Shown in pieces: positions 23,707 to 35,669 of a stretch of 64,000 bases of DNA. Origin of the DNA: Lagopus muta (taxonomy: Eukaryota > Chordata > Aves > Galliformes > Phasianidae); assembly GCF_023343835.1 (NCBI RefSeq), contig NC_064447.1:14385501-14449500 (forward strand). Reading direction: 5' to 3'. A program made the position numbers and the translations under genes. Below the pieces are notes generated by a model, which saw only the letters and a list, made by a program, of their open reading frames with translations, was not told where the DNA came from and made no database searches. How positions within the stretch are numbered: position 1 is the first letter of the stretch; each line of letters opens with the position of its first letter.

Positions 23707-26700
23707 GGCAGGTGTGCAGTGAGCTGCCATCTTCCTCCTTCCCTAGCAGCTCCAAGTGCTGGTAGTGTAATTGCTGCTGGAAAATCTGCACTGTGCAGTT
23801 AGCTGCTGATCAGACCTTCACTTTCATGAAATTGTTTCCATTTAATGTTAACTCTATCGGCAATTGGCTGCTGACAGTTTCTAATTTCTGTTTCCCCATG
23901 TCCACGATGCCCTTGGTAGCTGCACATTCAGTTCTCGATCTGACCCTGCTATGTGCTCCCTCATTCAATGCACTGCTTAAATTATTATTTCTAAATCGCT
24001 GTGCGGCACTCAGCTGCAGCTCTGGATCACAGGCTGCTGTGACATTGGGTGCCCTTCCAACAGCCGTGCAAAACCAAGAACCCCATTTACTACCACAGCA
24101 CTTGTGGGAAGCAAACGTCAGAGCAGTTACAGCAACCTGCACAGCACTGGAATCATTTGAGTGACACCACAGGATTCCCACTCAAGCACTGCTGACTGAA
24201 TGTGGAGATCATGGTTGGGAAATTGGACAAACAGCTTGGAGCTTTTGCAAGATTGCAGAAATTTTGACTCTATGAAAATCCATAAAAAAACCCATTGTTT
24301 TGTGCAAAACACCACTAAATTAGGAATCATTCCTCAAACTTTCATTCTTGCCTGCAATCTGGAGTTTTCCCTGTACACAACAGTTGTGTGATGGAACCAA
24401 ACACGTTTCTCTTCTGATAAAGGTGTGTTTGATTTTGGAGAATTTCTCACACTGTCCTTGGAAATGTACAACAGGCAGAAATGGTCCAAAGCCCCCCAGC
24501 TCTGCTCACACGGCCAAACCCCTCCCTGCCCTCCTTACTAAACCTTGGGACATTTATTGCTCTTACAAAATCTGCACTGGGGCCTTGGCTGCTGAGTCAG
24601 CAATGAAATAATCTTCATTTTTCCAATTCAGTCTTCTGTGGGAGATCATCACAAACATAGAAATGTGTACAACCAATCCCCTGAACTCATCAGAACTGCT
24701 CAGGTTTTGACAGCTTTGTTAGTACAGCCTATTTACTTCTGTCTTGCACACAAATTTCTGAACAAATTATTTACTACTTGATTCCAAAAATCAGATTTTG
24801 GATAGGTCCACCAGTGATAGAAAACCTCTCTTTGCATGGAGAGCAAGGACATATGGGAAGGATAGAAAAAGTAATTACCATTCAATTTAAATTATTGCAG
24901 TCAGTTTACTCAGAAAATTGCTTTGCCCAACCTGGAACATTTCAAAGGACAAAAGGAGCAGAAGGATTTTATCTAAAGGCAAACACTGAATAATTTTTGT
25001 TGCTACCTTCCCATTTTTCTCCTCGTACCAGCAGATAAAAGAGGAACAAGCGATGGATGCTTTCCTCTCCAGCAGGAGATGGCTGGCACAGCACAGGTTG
25101 CATGCAGGTGCTGCACAACGTGGTATCAGTGCTGATAAGCTGAAGCTTTTATGGAGGAGGAGGGCACAGGCTGAGGGAAGCAACTGAAGCTCTGTGAGCA
25201 ATCGGCACTGACAGCTGTGTGAGCACCCCATGGTGCGGGTGTAAATGCATTACAAAGAGTCAATGCTAAGCAGCAGAGCTATTATCAGCAATCATACATT
25301 TGATGGTTTAGTAAAAAACACTCAACAGAGTCTTTTAGCATTAGACGATCTGCTGCATCCCCACAGCTCCTCACGCCCTTACACAGAACGCTGCATACAG
25401 GTGGTCACAGACATGGCCTCCCTGCCCCACACAGCAGGGCTGAGAGCTGCAGGGACATCTGTTGCATGCCCAGGGGTGCCCACACCTGTGGCAACGCAGC
25501 AGATTGAAGGTGGTTCATTCACATCCCTTAAAAACAAAGCTCTGGCAGTGACAGTTTGGAGGCAAAATATTTGCTGAGGTGGAACAAACTGACACCAAAG
25601 CGCACCAGTGTTTTTCAGTGCTGGGAGCAATGGGAGCTGAGAGCGGCTTCCCCCGGAGCGCAGGCTGCCAAGGTCTGGGAGCAGAGCTGCTCTATGCTGC
25701 AAGCTGAGCTGTACCTCAGAACAGCCTCTGACCGACCCTCACAGCCCTGCAGAGGTGCTCCAAACAAAGCTGTGCACATCCCTGGGCACAGCCCCAGCCC
25801 CTCTGGGCAGTGTGGGCACCAGGAGCCACAGCCCCACATCCCACCCTGCGACCTCTTGGAGAGAACACAAACGAGAGCAGGTCTGTGTGCACCACTTAAG
25901 AACAGAGGTCTCACTTCAATTAAAACATGCGTTTAAAATTCTGTGAGTGGAGAAGTGTATAAAACCTACAGACCCGAAAACCCACCAAAGTGCCTTACTC
26001 ACAATGAGCTGACCTCATTTTTAATTTTCCTTTTGCATCTGGAAAAGTTAGACCTCAAAAACCAAGCTTCAATATGCTGAGCAGCTCTTCTGCGGCCATC
26101 AGAAACAAATTACCAAGTTGTTTAATTGGCTCAATTATCTTTAGCCATGCCACAAATAGCAAGTGACAAAGGCTTTGCTCCTGTCCACATTGACTGGAAA
26201 ACAGAGCAGGGCTGATGCTACTGTCTGCAGAAACAACACAGCAATTTATCAAAGACATCTCTCAAACTTTGTTGTAAAAGACCACAGAGTTTGTAGCACA
26301 ACAGAAACAGAGCAAACGCAGCAACTCCACCACCAGTGTCTACTGGTGCCAAAGCTCTGCTACCTGCACAGAGCAGTGCCAGGCACGTTCCGGGCAGACC
26401 TTCTGCAGACCAACCTCTTCTTCACCATGTTCTGTGAAGCAGAAAACGTGAGCGTGTTCAGCCGGCTGGGATATTTTGAGCAGTGGATGAGGATAGGGAA
26501 AGGAATAAAAATAGCTTCATTATCATTGCCCTTGAAAGGCTGAAGGGACACAAAGGCTTAAAGTTCTTCTGTAACTGAATGAAGAAAATTCAATCTTTCA
26601 CTCCTCCACACTTGTATTTAAAATGCTTTGGGATTTTGTTGTTTGCCTGCTTATTTTCACTAAGTATTTTAAGGTCTGCTCGGCGAGCAACGCATTTCTC

Positions 26701-29700
26701 AGCAAAGCTCATTCTTTCACACTGCAGAGCCCAACTGGCTCTTCTGGCTCCCATGGAATGGGCACCTCCTCCCGTGCCCAAAGGAGCACACCTGCAGCAG
26801 ACACTGCCTGATTCCCTCTCCTCTCCCTCCCTCCCCTCTGCCCTCCAGTAAGTTTAAATGTAGCAATGAGTGCCTCCAGCCACTGGCTAGTTAACATCAA
26901 CTCAGACCTGCTCCTTCCCCTTGCCCAGGCTGTTATTTGTGGTTCTGATCTGACCTGAATGATCAAGAGTTATACTTCACAAATGGTTGATCAGCCATGG
27001 TACATCAAAACAGAGGGTCTTCCTTCCAAATGGATAATATCAAATATTCAGTCTAGGTATATCTGCTCCCTAAAATGCAGGTGAATCATTTTTATGGGAA
27101 AATAGTAGCATCACTTGCTGCTGCAAAACCAAGCTTTTGTTTGGAGCTGATCCAGGCAAAATAAATCTTTAGAACGGGTGGATAAAATGCCAGCAGAGGT
27201 GCATTAAGAGCTGGGAACCAGGTACTTCCAATTCTGGCATTTACAGGATTGTAGATGTAACCCAAGATCCTCAGGGTCTGGCCTTCGCTGTGCAAGCAGC
27301 TACACTTGGAGTTAAGCACTGTATGGACCACAGAGAAAAGAGGAAAGGCAGCTGACCTTTAAAGGTTTCTTCAAAAAGGCAAAGTAATTATTGTATCACC
27401 TAAAAGACATCATGCAAAAATATCTTCTTGACAGATAGACCACCAGAATGTTTGAAATGCGCATTTTGTATTACTAGCTTATCTTTGATATGGTATGAAT
27501 TTCCAGAGACCAGTGAATCATTACAGAGTGGTTTAATTAAAGTCTTCCACATTGATTGAAGTGCACGAAGCTCCATGTAACACAATATCTGTATTAGCAG
27601 AGCTACTGCAGTTTGACCTACTGTCTGTACAGGGTAGGTGGAACACAACCAAAAGGCACATTAGAACAACACAGCTCAATACATATTGGATTCCAAGCCC
27701 AGTCTGGTTCCACTCTCCCTCCAAGCAGCCTAACAGAACAAATTTAATTGGCTTAAAAACAAACACAGTGATGTATACCAAAGGGGAAAAATTGAACAAA
27801 TATAAACCACTTACGACTGAACTCTCTCTTTCGCAAATATTTCCAAGTGTTTTTCCCCCCCTCCAAGCACAATTTTTCGTTTCCTGCAGCACAACTACAA
27901 CAACAAAGAGCTGATCAATATCACATATGTACTGAGAGCTGATGGCCGTTAGGAAGCAGGGCATTTTGGAGCTCAGAATAACTCGGACTGTGCACAGCTC
28001 GAGTTCCACAGTCACACAGCACATCTCCTGACAGTGTTACAAAGGCAGCACTTCAGTGGGAAGACAGTCCTAACACACAGAAGGAATACAGGAACCAACA
28101 CAGCAGTGCATTTCCCCAGGGTGCTTTGCATGCTGCTAACTGCTGCATTACTGCAGACAGCCTGCATCGCACAGAGCACACGGCAGGGCAGCTGCAGCCG
28201 GGCTTCCTCACCAACAGCCGCACCTCAGCACACACAGCAGATCTTTTTTCTGACAGTTGACTGTGAGCAAACCTCACATGGGCCCTATTTTCAGGAAATA
28301 TTCAATAAAAGGCTCATTGATTGGATAAACACGTGAGCTCACATCCACCCAAACAAAGAGAAGTGACCTACTTCCACTTCTATTTCAGGCCCAAGGAAAG
28401 ATTGCACTGTTCCAGCACCGCTGTGTTGTGAGCTCAGTGCCAGCACAGCCCTGCTTCTCTTGGTTGGCTTGAATGCTTTCAGAGGTCACAGCTTTGAGCC
28501 CAGAAACAAACATCATCACCCTGACTTTGTAACAGCTGAGGATGTCTCCCCCCTCCCCTCCCCACCTCTCTCCCCAAAGAAGGAGATACCCCACAACTTA
28601 ACATTTTCTAGCAAAGATCCCCTGCTCTCCATTTCACACTTTGTACACTATGGCCTTCCTGATGGCAGCACACACTGCAAGGCAACTGCACCCCCCGAGG
28701 CAAATCAGATCCATCCCAAGACTTCCAGTTACTGTCTGCATGGTTGCCATCATCTTAGTCTCAAAGCCATAGCAAAGGGCGACTCTTTTTCCTTCTCTTC
28801 AGAAGGTTACCCTCCGACTTTTTCTGAAGCCCAATTCTGCCTAAAGTTAATAGTTAACTCTATTTTGCAGTATGAGCAGACTGTCAGTACTGCTGCCAGG
28901 CCCAGCTAAGATGAAGGCTTAACTGTAAGTCAGAGTTTGCTGTTCTGCTGTTTCCCCTCCTTTGTTTTCAACCTTTTGTCCTGTAAGTCCTAACACAAGA
29001 TTTTTTCTTCTTAGAGGACGAGCCTGCAAATTAATCTGAAGATCTTAGTTACAATTAAAACAATTACTTTCAATCAGACTACTGTATTTAAGTCCCCTTG
29101 CTACTAATAGGTAAAATAGCCACATCATACAGGAAATACTGACTGCATTCAGATCTGATCATTCTGATGCAACCTTCCCACCTTGGTTTCATGATCCTGC
29201 CCTCCAGGATCCCAAGCAGCAAAGCTCTTTGCCCAGCAGAACAACCAGGAGACGCGCAGGTGTGAGCAGAGCCACCTGGGACAGCCTGGAGCTGCCTGAA
29301 CAGACAGACCACTTGGGGGTCAGTTTTCCAGACCATCCCCAGCTCCTTTGTTCACACCACTCAAAGGCCACTTGGTCTGTAAATCACCCCTACCTGCTCC
29401 ACTAACACCTGGCAGCTCCAATCACTGAGCACAGCAGCAAACATTGCCACTGGGTTGCTGTTTGCGGGGATCGGCTGCACGGAGTGCTTTGGAACGAGCA
29501 GCACTTCCATTCTGAACCCTTTTAGGAATCATTTTCAAGAGGACTCCAAACATTCGAAGCACAGCAATGTAAGTGGGCACGAAGGCTGAGGTAATGAAGG
29601 ATTGCTGTTCTCTTGGCACGCTGGGGAAGGATCACACTGGGCTTCCCCTAGAGGAATGTCCCACTGCAAGGCAGTGTGTCACAGTGAGCACACGGGACTG

Positions 29701-30315
29701 GTGCACTGAGATGCATACAGCATGCTTATTATGGCCTGGGAAGCACCTGCTGCAGGAAGCAGAACCAGGCTGATAAAACCCCATAAGAATGCAAACAAGC
29801 TCGTAAGCAATCTCACCATGAATTTCTAGCTCTATTGCAGCTGAGCTCAAGAACACAAGAAGACACATGGAGCAAACAGCTATTCCTATGCTGCCAAGTA
29901 AAAAATGCACTTTGAATATGCAAATGAGAAATGTAAGATTTGTTTGGGCTTCCCCTGATAACACATTCAGCATCAGAATGCGCCAAGAAGACTAGACAGG
30001 AGGGCAAACAACCAGAAAGAGAGCCACCAAACTACAGACGTGTATCAGGAAAGGTGAGAGCAGAGAACCAGTTCTGAATTACCAAAAAAGGCTGCTGGTC
30101 ACCACCCAGTTCAACAAACATTTGCTCACCTGTCCCAAGGCCTGGGGCTCACCAAACACTCCACAAGGAGGGATCTCCAGATAGAAATCTTTCCCTTGTG
30201 GCAGCCAGCCCTTTAATGAGGGCAGGGAGGGCTGGAACCGGGTTTTTGGAATTGCTGCCACCTGTGCTCCCAGGGCTGCGTCCTTCCCCAGGTGCTCAAT
30301 TATTGCTTAGGGCAG

Positions 30316-30345
30316 TGACTCAGCAATTCCCCTACAATATATAAG
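30316..30345 (+). promoter_or_regulatory. NF-E2/AP-1-like site next to a TATA-like box
   Basis: TGACTCAGCA (30316-30325) is followed 12 bp later by TATATAAG (30338-30345). The first is a textbook NF-E2/Maf half-site with an AP-1 core. The pair could be a small regulated promoter or enhancer upstream of SNN, or coincidence; no transcript is evident. Confidence 0.25.
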
Positions 30346-31039
30346 GAGACCTTTTCCCTATTTGAACGTACTGATAGTGACAAAGATAAATGTAAGAGAG
30401 AAGAGCTTCAGTTCCAGTCTGCAGGACAGGTTATGTACCCGTGTGTCGCTCCAAAACTGCCTACAGACCAATTCTGCTCTCTCACTAACATGAGTTGTAT
30501 GTACACAGCAAGATTCTTTTACAATTGGGTTGTCGATACTTTCCAGGTGCTGAGAGAAGTACAGTTCAGTAGAGCACAGGCAGCTGTAGAGGTCCCGTGC
30601 TGGTGCTCAGGGACAGGCAGCCTCTCGGTGGATGCAGGATCTGACAGTCGGTGCCCGCACCGCCCCCCTGCTGGGCGCACCAACGTGCTCTGCTGGTCGC
30701 TTTCCCTGAAACAGAATTCGGAGCCTTCTTTTTAATGTGTAGATTTAAAAAGTAGAAAAATGTATCTGCAGCTTTCTTAATGCAGGTAATTCTCCTGCGG
30801 TTTTTGTATAAAATATTCTAGCACTGCTTAGAACTTCCCCAGGGGAATCTGCGGTGGCCCAGAGAACTGCAAGGGCTGTGAGGGTAGAAACAAATCGATG
30901 CGTGAAAACAAAGCAGAGAGAATTAAAATGGAAAAGGCTGACAGCCAAACCGTTCTGGATGAGCGAATACTGGAATTACTTGAACGGGTGAACGCTGTAC
31001 AGCTGCATCTCTGCTCGAACGGGGGCCTCAGCGCGATCA

Positions 31040-32440
31040 GCTCTGAGCATCAGCGCCCGCAGCCCCGGGCAGCTGCCGCCGGGCGCCGGAGTGAGGGGCG
31101 GCGTGCGCTGCACCGCAAGGCAACGGCCGGGCCCGGAACTCTGCCGCAGCCCGTTCCTCCCCCTCCTGTAACTGAGCCTGACAAGCCGGGGTCGGCACTG
31201 CTCTCCTCCACCGACAACAGCCGGCACCAGCGGAACCATCAGGAGACTCTGAGCCGAGCCGCACGGCGGGAGCGCAGGCACGGCTGTCCCGGAGCCCTTG
31301 CGGTGCGCCGCGGGCGCTCCCAGCAGAAGCCCAGCGCAGCGCTGCGGGGCGATGAGGGGACGAGGAGACGCCTCTGCTGGGGCCGCACCTCGGCACGGAG
31401 CGGCAACGACGCCGGGCAGCACGGCGGAGGCGGCCGCGTGGCTCCGGAAGGGACCGAAGGCTGCGGGCGGAGCACCCCGGCAGGACGGCCCTCCCCCAGC
31501 GCGGCGCGGCGCAGCGCCGCCCCGCCCATACCGTCAGCCGCTGCCGCCGGGCCGCGAGCACCGGGTGCGGATTGGCCGCCGCGTGACACCGCCCGGCCCC
31601 GCTGCGTGGCGGCTGTCGCGCCCGGGGTGGCGGCGGAGGGGGCGGCGGAGCTGTGACGGACGGTGAGCGCCGGGCTCGGCCGGGGCGGGCAGGCTGTCGC
31701 GACGGGGCCCGGGCCGTTGGGGCGGTGGGGTGGTGCGGCGGTGGGCGAAGCCCCGCGGCGGCGGCGGGCGAGACGTGCGGGCTCCGCCCCGCTCCGGGGC
31801 CGTTCCCGGCCCTCCTGGGCGCCGCCGAGCCGCTCTTTGTGTCTATGCGCTGCGGCTGGGGGCGGCTCGCCGCTCTCCGCAGCACCAGCGGGCCCGGGCT
31901 GCGGGCTGCCGGCCTGCCCTGCCGGGTGTGTGGCTGCGGGGCGGCCGGGGAAAGGGTAGCGCTTCGTGCCCAGCGGGGCCGCAGCCGGAGCGGCGCCGGG
32001 AGGTGTGCGCTGCGAGGAGCGGGAGGGCGGCGGGCCTGGACGGAGCGCTTAGAAAACCGGCGAGCGTCTGAAGAGCTACTTTGAATGTCTGCGTAATAAG
32101 GTTTAATCGGCAGACACAGCGCTGTTATGAGTTTTGTAGCGCGATGGGAACCGAGCGGCGGCACGGCGCGGCACGCTGCGGGCTCCGGCCCCGCTCCGCG
32201 TCCGTGGGGCCGCACCGCCGTGCCGCGGAGCGCCTCCCGAGCCGGCACAGCTCCGGCAGCCCAGGGCCGCGTCCAGCTGTGCGCGGCATCACGGCGGATC
32301 GCTGCCCGTGGCGGGCGGCTGCAGCACGCACAGCGCCCCGCACAGCACCCCGCTGCCGCGCAGCTTCTGCGCGCTGAGGTCTCGTGCCTGCGGCTGGCAG
32401 CCCCGCGGCACTGCCCTGCTCTCTTCTGCGAAGCGTGAAC
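31040..32440 (+). promoter_or_regulatory. CpG island, SNN promoter with noncoding first exon
   Basis: About 1.4 kb of dense CpG sequence. An inverted CCAAT box (ATTGG, 31571-31575) lies about 90 bp before a good plus-strand donor GACGGACG|GTGAGC, so a noncoding exon 1 probably ends at 31662 and splices to the acceptor CCCTGCAG at 35328, just ahead of the stannin start codon. Long open frames here (403 codons minus, 252 codons plus) are by-products of GC content. A bidirectional promoter is possible but no minus-strand gene is visible. Confidence 0.75.
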
Positions 32441-35328
32441 TGCAGCGTAAAGCTTTAAAGGCGGCTCTTGGTTAAGTGCCAGGCAGTATCACGCCTCCCG
32501 TGGAAGCTGCACGCTGCTGTGAGGCGTCACTTCTAGATCCGGTGCTGCTGAATGGGTTAATAACCTCTTCCCACACGAAGCTGGAGCAGAGGCTGGCACT
32601 GGGCAGGAAAAAGCTATTATTTCTGGAGCAATGGCATAGCGCTGCTATTTTCACTGCTTGATTGCTAAGAATGCTGTAAGAACCAAGGCAGGCTACTTGC
32701 AATTCCCAGCGGTTAATCTGATGTATCTTACTAATGAGTAAATGTACTCAGATGTGTCTTACAGCAAGTGGGGTGGAAGAGAGACAGCTCCAGCAGCACC
32801 ACCAAGTACATACACAGGTACACCAGGTGTTGCTGGCAATTCTTTTGAAGACTGGCGATTTCTAACTTCTCATCACTTACAGTAGAAGTGACAGATGAAG
32901 TCAGTGCTGCTCCTGGTATGCGTGTGGGCATGTCAGCTTGGGTGGGCTTTAGAGAAGGTGAGTCAGAAAGCTAGCTGTAATCTGCTGTGGGGTCAGTTTA
33001 AGGGGATCTACAGAATGCAGCATTCCCCCAGATGAGAAATGGACTCTGAAGACAATGCAAATTTCAATCCATTGCTGGTGGAGCGCGAGGCTGGAGTTCT
33101 GCATCTAGAACACAACACAGACACCAAAGGGCTCTCTGGAGATTCCTACTGGTGTAGTTAGTGTGCATGTGCCACCCCACAGACAGAATTAATAGCTTTT
33201 AGCAGGAAAGCTGTAGCTATTCACCTAAAAGCCCGAGAAACAGCAGCAAGACTTAATGGTGACACTGAAGTTTGTGCTGGAATGCTGCATTTGCTTGAAA
33301 CAAAGCAGCCAGCTGATAAAATGCTGCTGCCAGCCTGCTTGGTCCCTTTCACCAGGAGCTGGCAGTCTGTGCTGTTGTAGAGCTGGGCAGGGGCTTAACA
33401 GCTGGCTTAGGAAGGATGCTGGTGCCTGTCTTCTTGAGCATGAAGGAGAAGATATGCATGAAGAAAGAATGACTGCTACTGCATCTTCTGAGAGTTGAAG
33501 TAACTTGAGAAAGATGACCTCGAATTTTATCCATCACTTTCTTAAAAGGTGAATGTCCATGCAGTCATTTTTCCAAAGGCATGTAGGCTAGTTTTCTCCT
33601 ATAACTCCTGCATTAACTATAGTGTGGTGCAAAACTAGCAGGGATTTCCTGGGTAGAAGTGAGCTGCTTGATGCAACCCAATTTTCCTGGCAGTATTAAT
33701 GAGACCAGATCTATGCATAGAGAAAGGAAACTTGCTGGGTAATACATCCAGAGGAAGCTGCGTCCCTCCGTGTCCCAGAGCCGAAAATATTCCGAAGATC
33801 TGAGTCTTCTGATGAAACTAAAAAGCAGGCAACTTGAAAAGTGCAGATTTGTGGATTTGGCAAAGGAAAAACTTTCGGAGGGGTCTGTCAGTGGTCACGT
33901 ACACTCCAGATTGGACTATGAGTTGCTTAATGAAGTTGAATTGGTATCATGCATCCTGTAGGTCCTAGTTTTCCACCTCATGACACCTTGTACTTTGCCA
34001 CACCAAAGCACAGGAGAACCTCAAAGACAAGTCCTGCAAGCTTCTGTTCTTATCTATTGACACCTCTGTTGTATTAAGGGAGCTCTCCTGGTTAGTTGGT
34101 GAAAATGAACTCCATAAGAGCCACCCTGAGTCACCCTCAGCTGTTCATCCTGTATTGAATAAGCAGAGTTCATAACACTGCGAAACAAAGATGACAAATC
34201 GTACACCTGTCTGGTTGCAGTGGGCACACAGCTCTGCTGCTGATGGTATGTGGTACACTTACTTTTATTGTTTGTTTTTAATTGGGGAAAACTGGGTCTG
34301 CCAGATTTGTCGTATACCTGGCACAATTCAACAGCAAGCTGCTGGCTGCTCTGCCTTCAGGGCTGGGAACATAACCAATCTAAACCCTACCTTGCCTCTA
34401 CTGTTTGGAAGCCACTAAGAGCGGAAGCTTGTAATAATAATCTTCCCCTTAATGTTTTATTGGAGTCTTCAGTAACTCTGGCTTCTCATGATAAGTGCAC
34501 GGGAAGCATTATTTTTCTTCAGCTCAGTGAACAACCAATTAATCACCATGTAGTCAAGCCTTCTCAGTAGACCAATATTACGGATGGGCTTCCAGCAAAC
34601 TATTAGTGTTACAATTTTTTTTTGCAAGTGTTACCAATCCTGGAACCCATAGAGCATAAGGAAGATAGTGTATATCAGATCTACAAGTGCTAGATTTCTG
34701 GCTGTCAGATGTGCCACTTCTGCAAGATTGCTTTAAGCATGCTAAAGGGAGCTGACTTGCTACCTTGTCATGGACTTGACAACTCCACTATGATTTAATA
34801 TTTGTACTGAAGAGTCATAAGTCTCTCCACACAGAACTGTGTAGCTTCCATTACTGGAGGAAAAAACAACTTTGCTATGCAAATCTAGGTGTAGCCTTGA
34901 TGTGGTCAGCTTGCCCAACTGTGCCTAATGACTTCAGTGTTTGTAAAAAGCTTGCTTAACTTGGGTTACAATTGAAATTTGTTAATGGACTGTCATGTCT
35001 CAGAGTTACTTCATCCTAAGGTACATCTGCATCTTGTCTCAAGCTCTCAGTAAAAACTGTTACTCCTTAGCAGTTTGAGGTTATCCATCTTGGAAACAGG
35101 TCAAGAGCTGAAATAAGTCTGGCTTTCATTTGCATTAGTTTGCTATGAAAACTTCTAAATTCAAAGGCAGTTTGTGAAGAAATACCTTAAAACGAATATG
35201 GGCACATTCAGCACTTCAAGATTCTCGTGCAGGAGACTTGTGTGAGTCACACAGAGAGCGCCAACCGCAAATATTTCTGAAGATACGGAACTGCACAGCC
35301 TCATTAAATGTCTGTTTTTCCCCTGCAG
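31663..35328 (+). other. SNN intron 1
   Basis: About 3.7 kb between the inferred noncoding exon 1 and the coding exon, running from GTGAGC to TTTTTCCCCTGCAG. No transposable element recognised. A 63-codon open frame at 33770-33961 with an acceptor-like sequence in front is treated as a finding, not as a gene. Confidence 0.65.
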
Positions 35329-35405
35329 GAGTCTGAAAATACAGTGAAGCCTGACGGTGCAGACAGAAGAGTCTTCAAGAAGCTGGACAATCTGAAATAC
35401 TGACC

Positions 35406-35669
35406 ATGTCTATTATGGATCACAGCCCCACCACGGGAGTGGTGACGGTTATCGTTATTCTGATTGCTATCGCAGCTCTTGGCGCCTTGATTCTGGGCTG
35501 CTGGTGTTACCTGCGGCTGCAGAGGATCAGCCAGTCTGAAGATGAAGAAAGCATCGTGGGCGAAGGAGAAACCAAAGAGCCCTTTCTTCTGGTGCAGTAC
35601 TCTGCTAAAGGACCCTGCGTAGAGAGGAAAGCCAAGCTAACTCCAAATGGCACAGATGTACATAGCTAA
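35406..35669 (+). CDS. SNN: Stannin, 87 aa single-pass membrane protein, complete
   Basis: The whole reading frame is in one exon. It is nearly identical to human stannin through residue 75. A short N-terminus (MSIMDHSPTTG) is followed by a transmembrane helix at about 11-33, the conserved metal-binding CWC (32-34), a basic/acidic linker (RLQRISQSEDEESIVG) and a cytoplasmic amphipathic helix. The tail reads KAKLTPNGTDVHS where human has one more residue (a Met after KAKL) and PEVHG, giving 87 rather than 88 residues. Stannin sits in mitochondrial and other membranes and mediates sensitivity to trimethyltin (established knowledge). The 5' UTR portion of the exon (35329-35405) has no upstream ATG. 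A noncoding first exon is inferred in the CpG island, and the long 3' UTR runs toward TXNDC11. Confidence 0.98.
   Translation: MSIMDHSPTTGVVTVIVILIAIAALGALILGCWCYLRLQRISQSEDEESIVGEGETKEPFLLVQYSAKGPCVERKAKLTPNGTDVHS

Larger units (their letters stand above)
18961..31035. other. LITAF-SNN intergenic region, no gene recognised
   Basis: About 12 kb without a recognisable coding exon on either strand. It contains two short CR1 pieces, an isolated CpG patch at 22380-22505, and a paired NF-E2-like and TATA-like motif near 30.3 kb. Open frames reach about 160 codons but look random. Upstream regulatory elements for the divergent LITAF and SNN genes are plausible but not demonstrable from sequence alone. 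Confidence 0.5.

Noticed and set aside
31037-32248. 403-codon open frame on the minus strand
   Set aside because: It lies in the SNN CpG island where GC-rich sequence lacks stops on both strands; composition is Arg/Pro/Ala-rich with no family resemblance.
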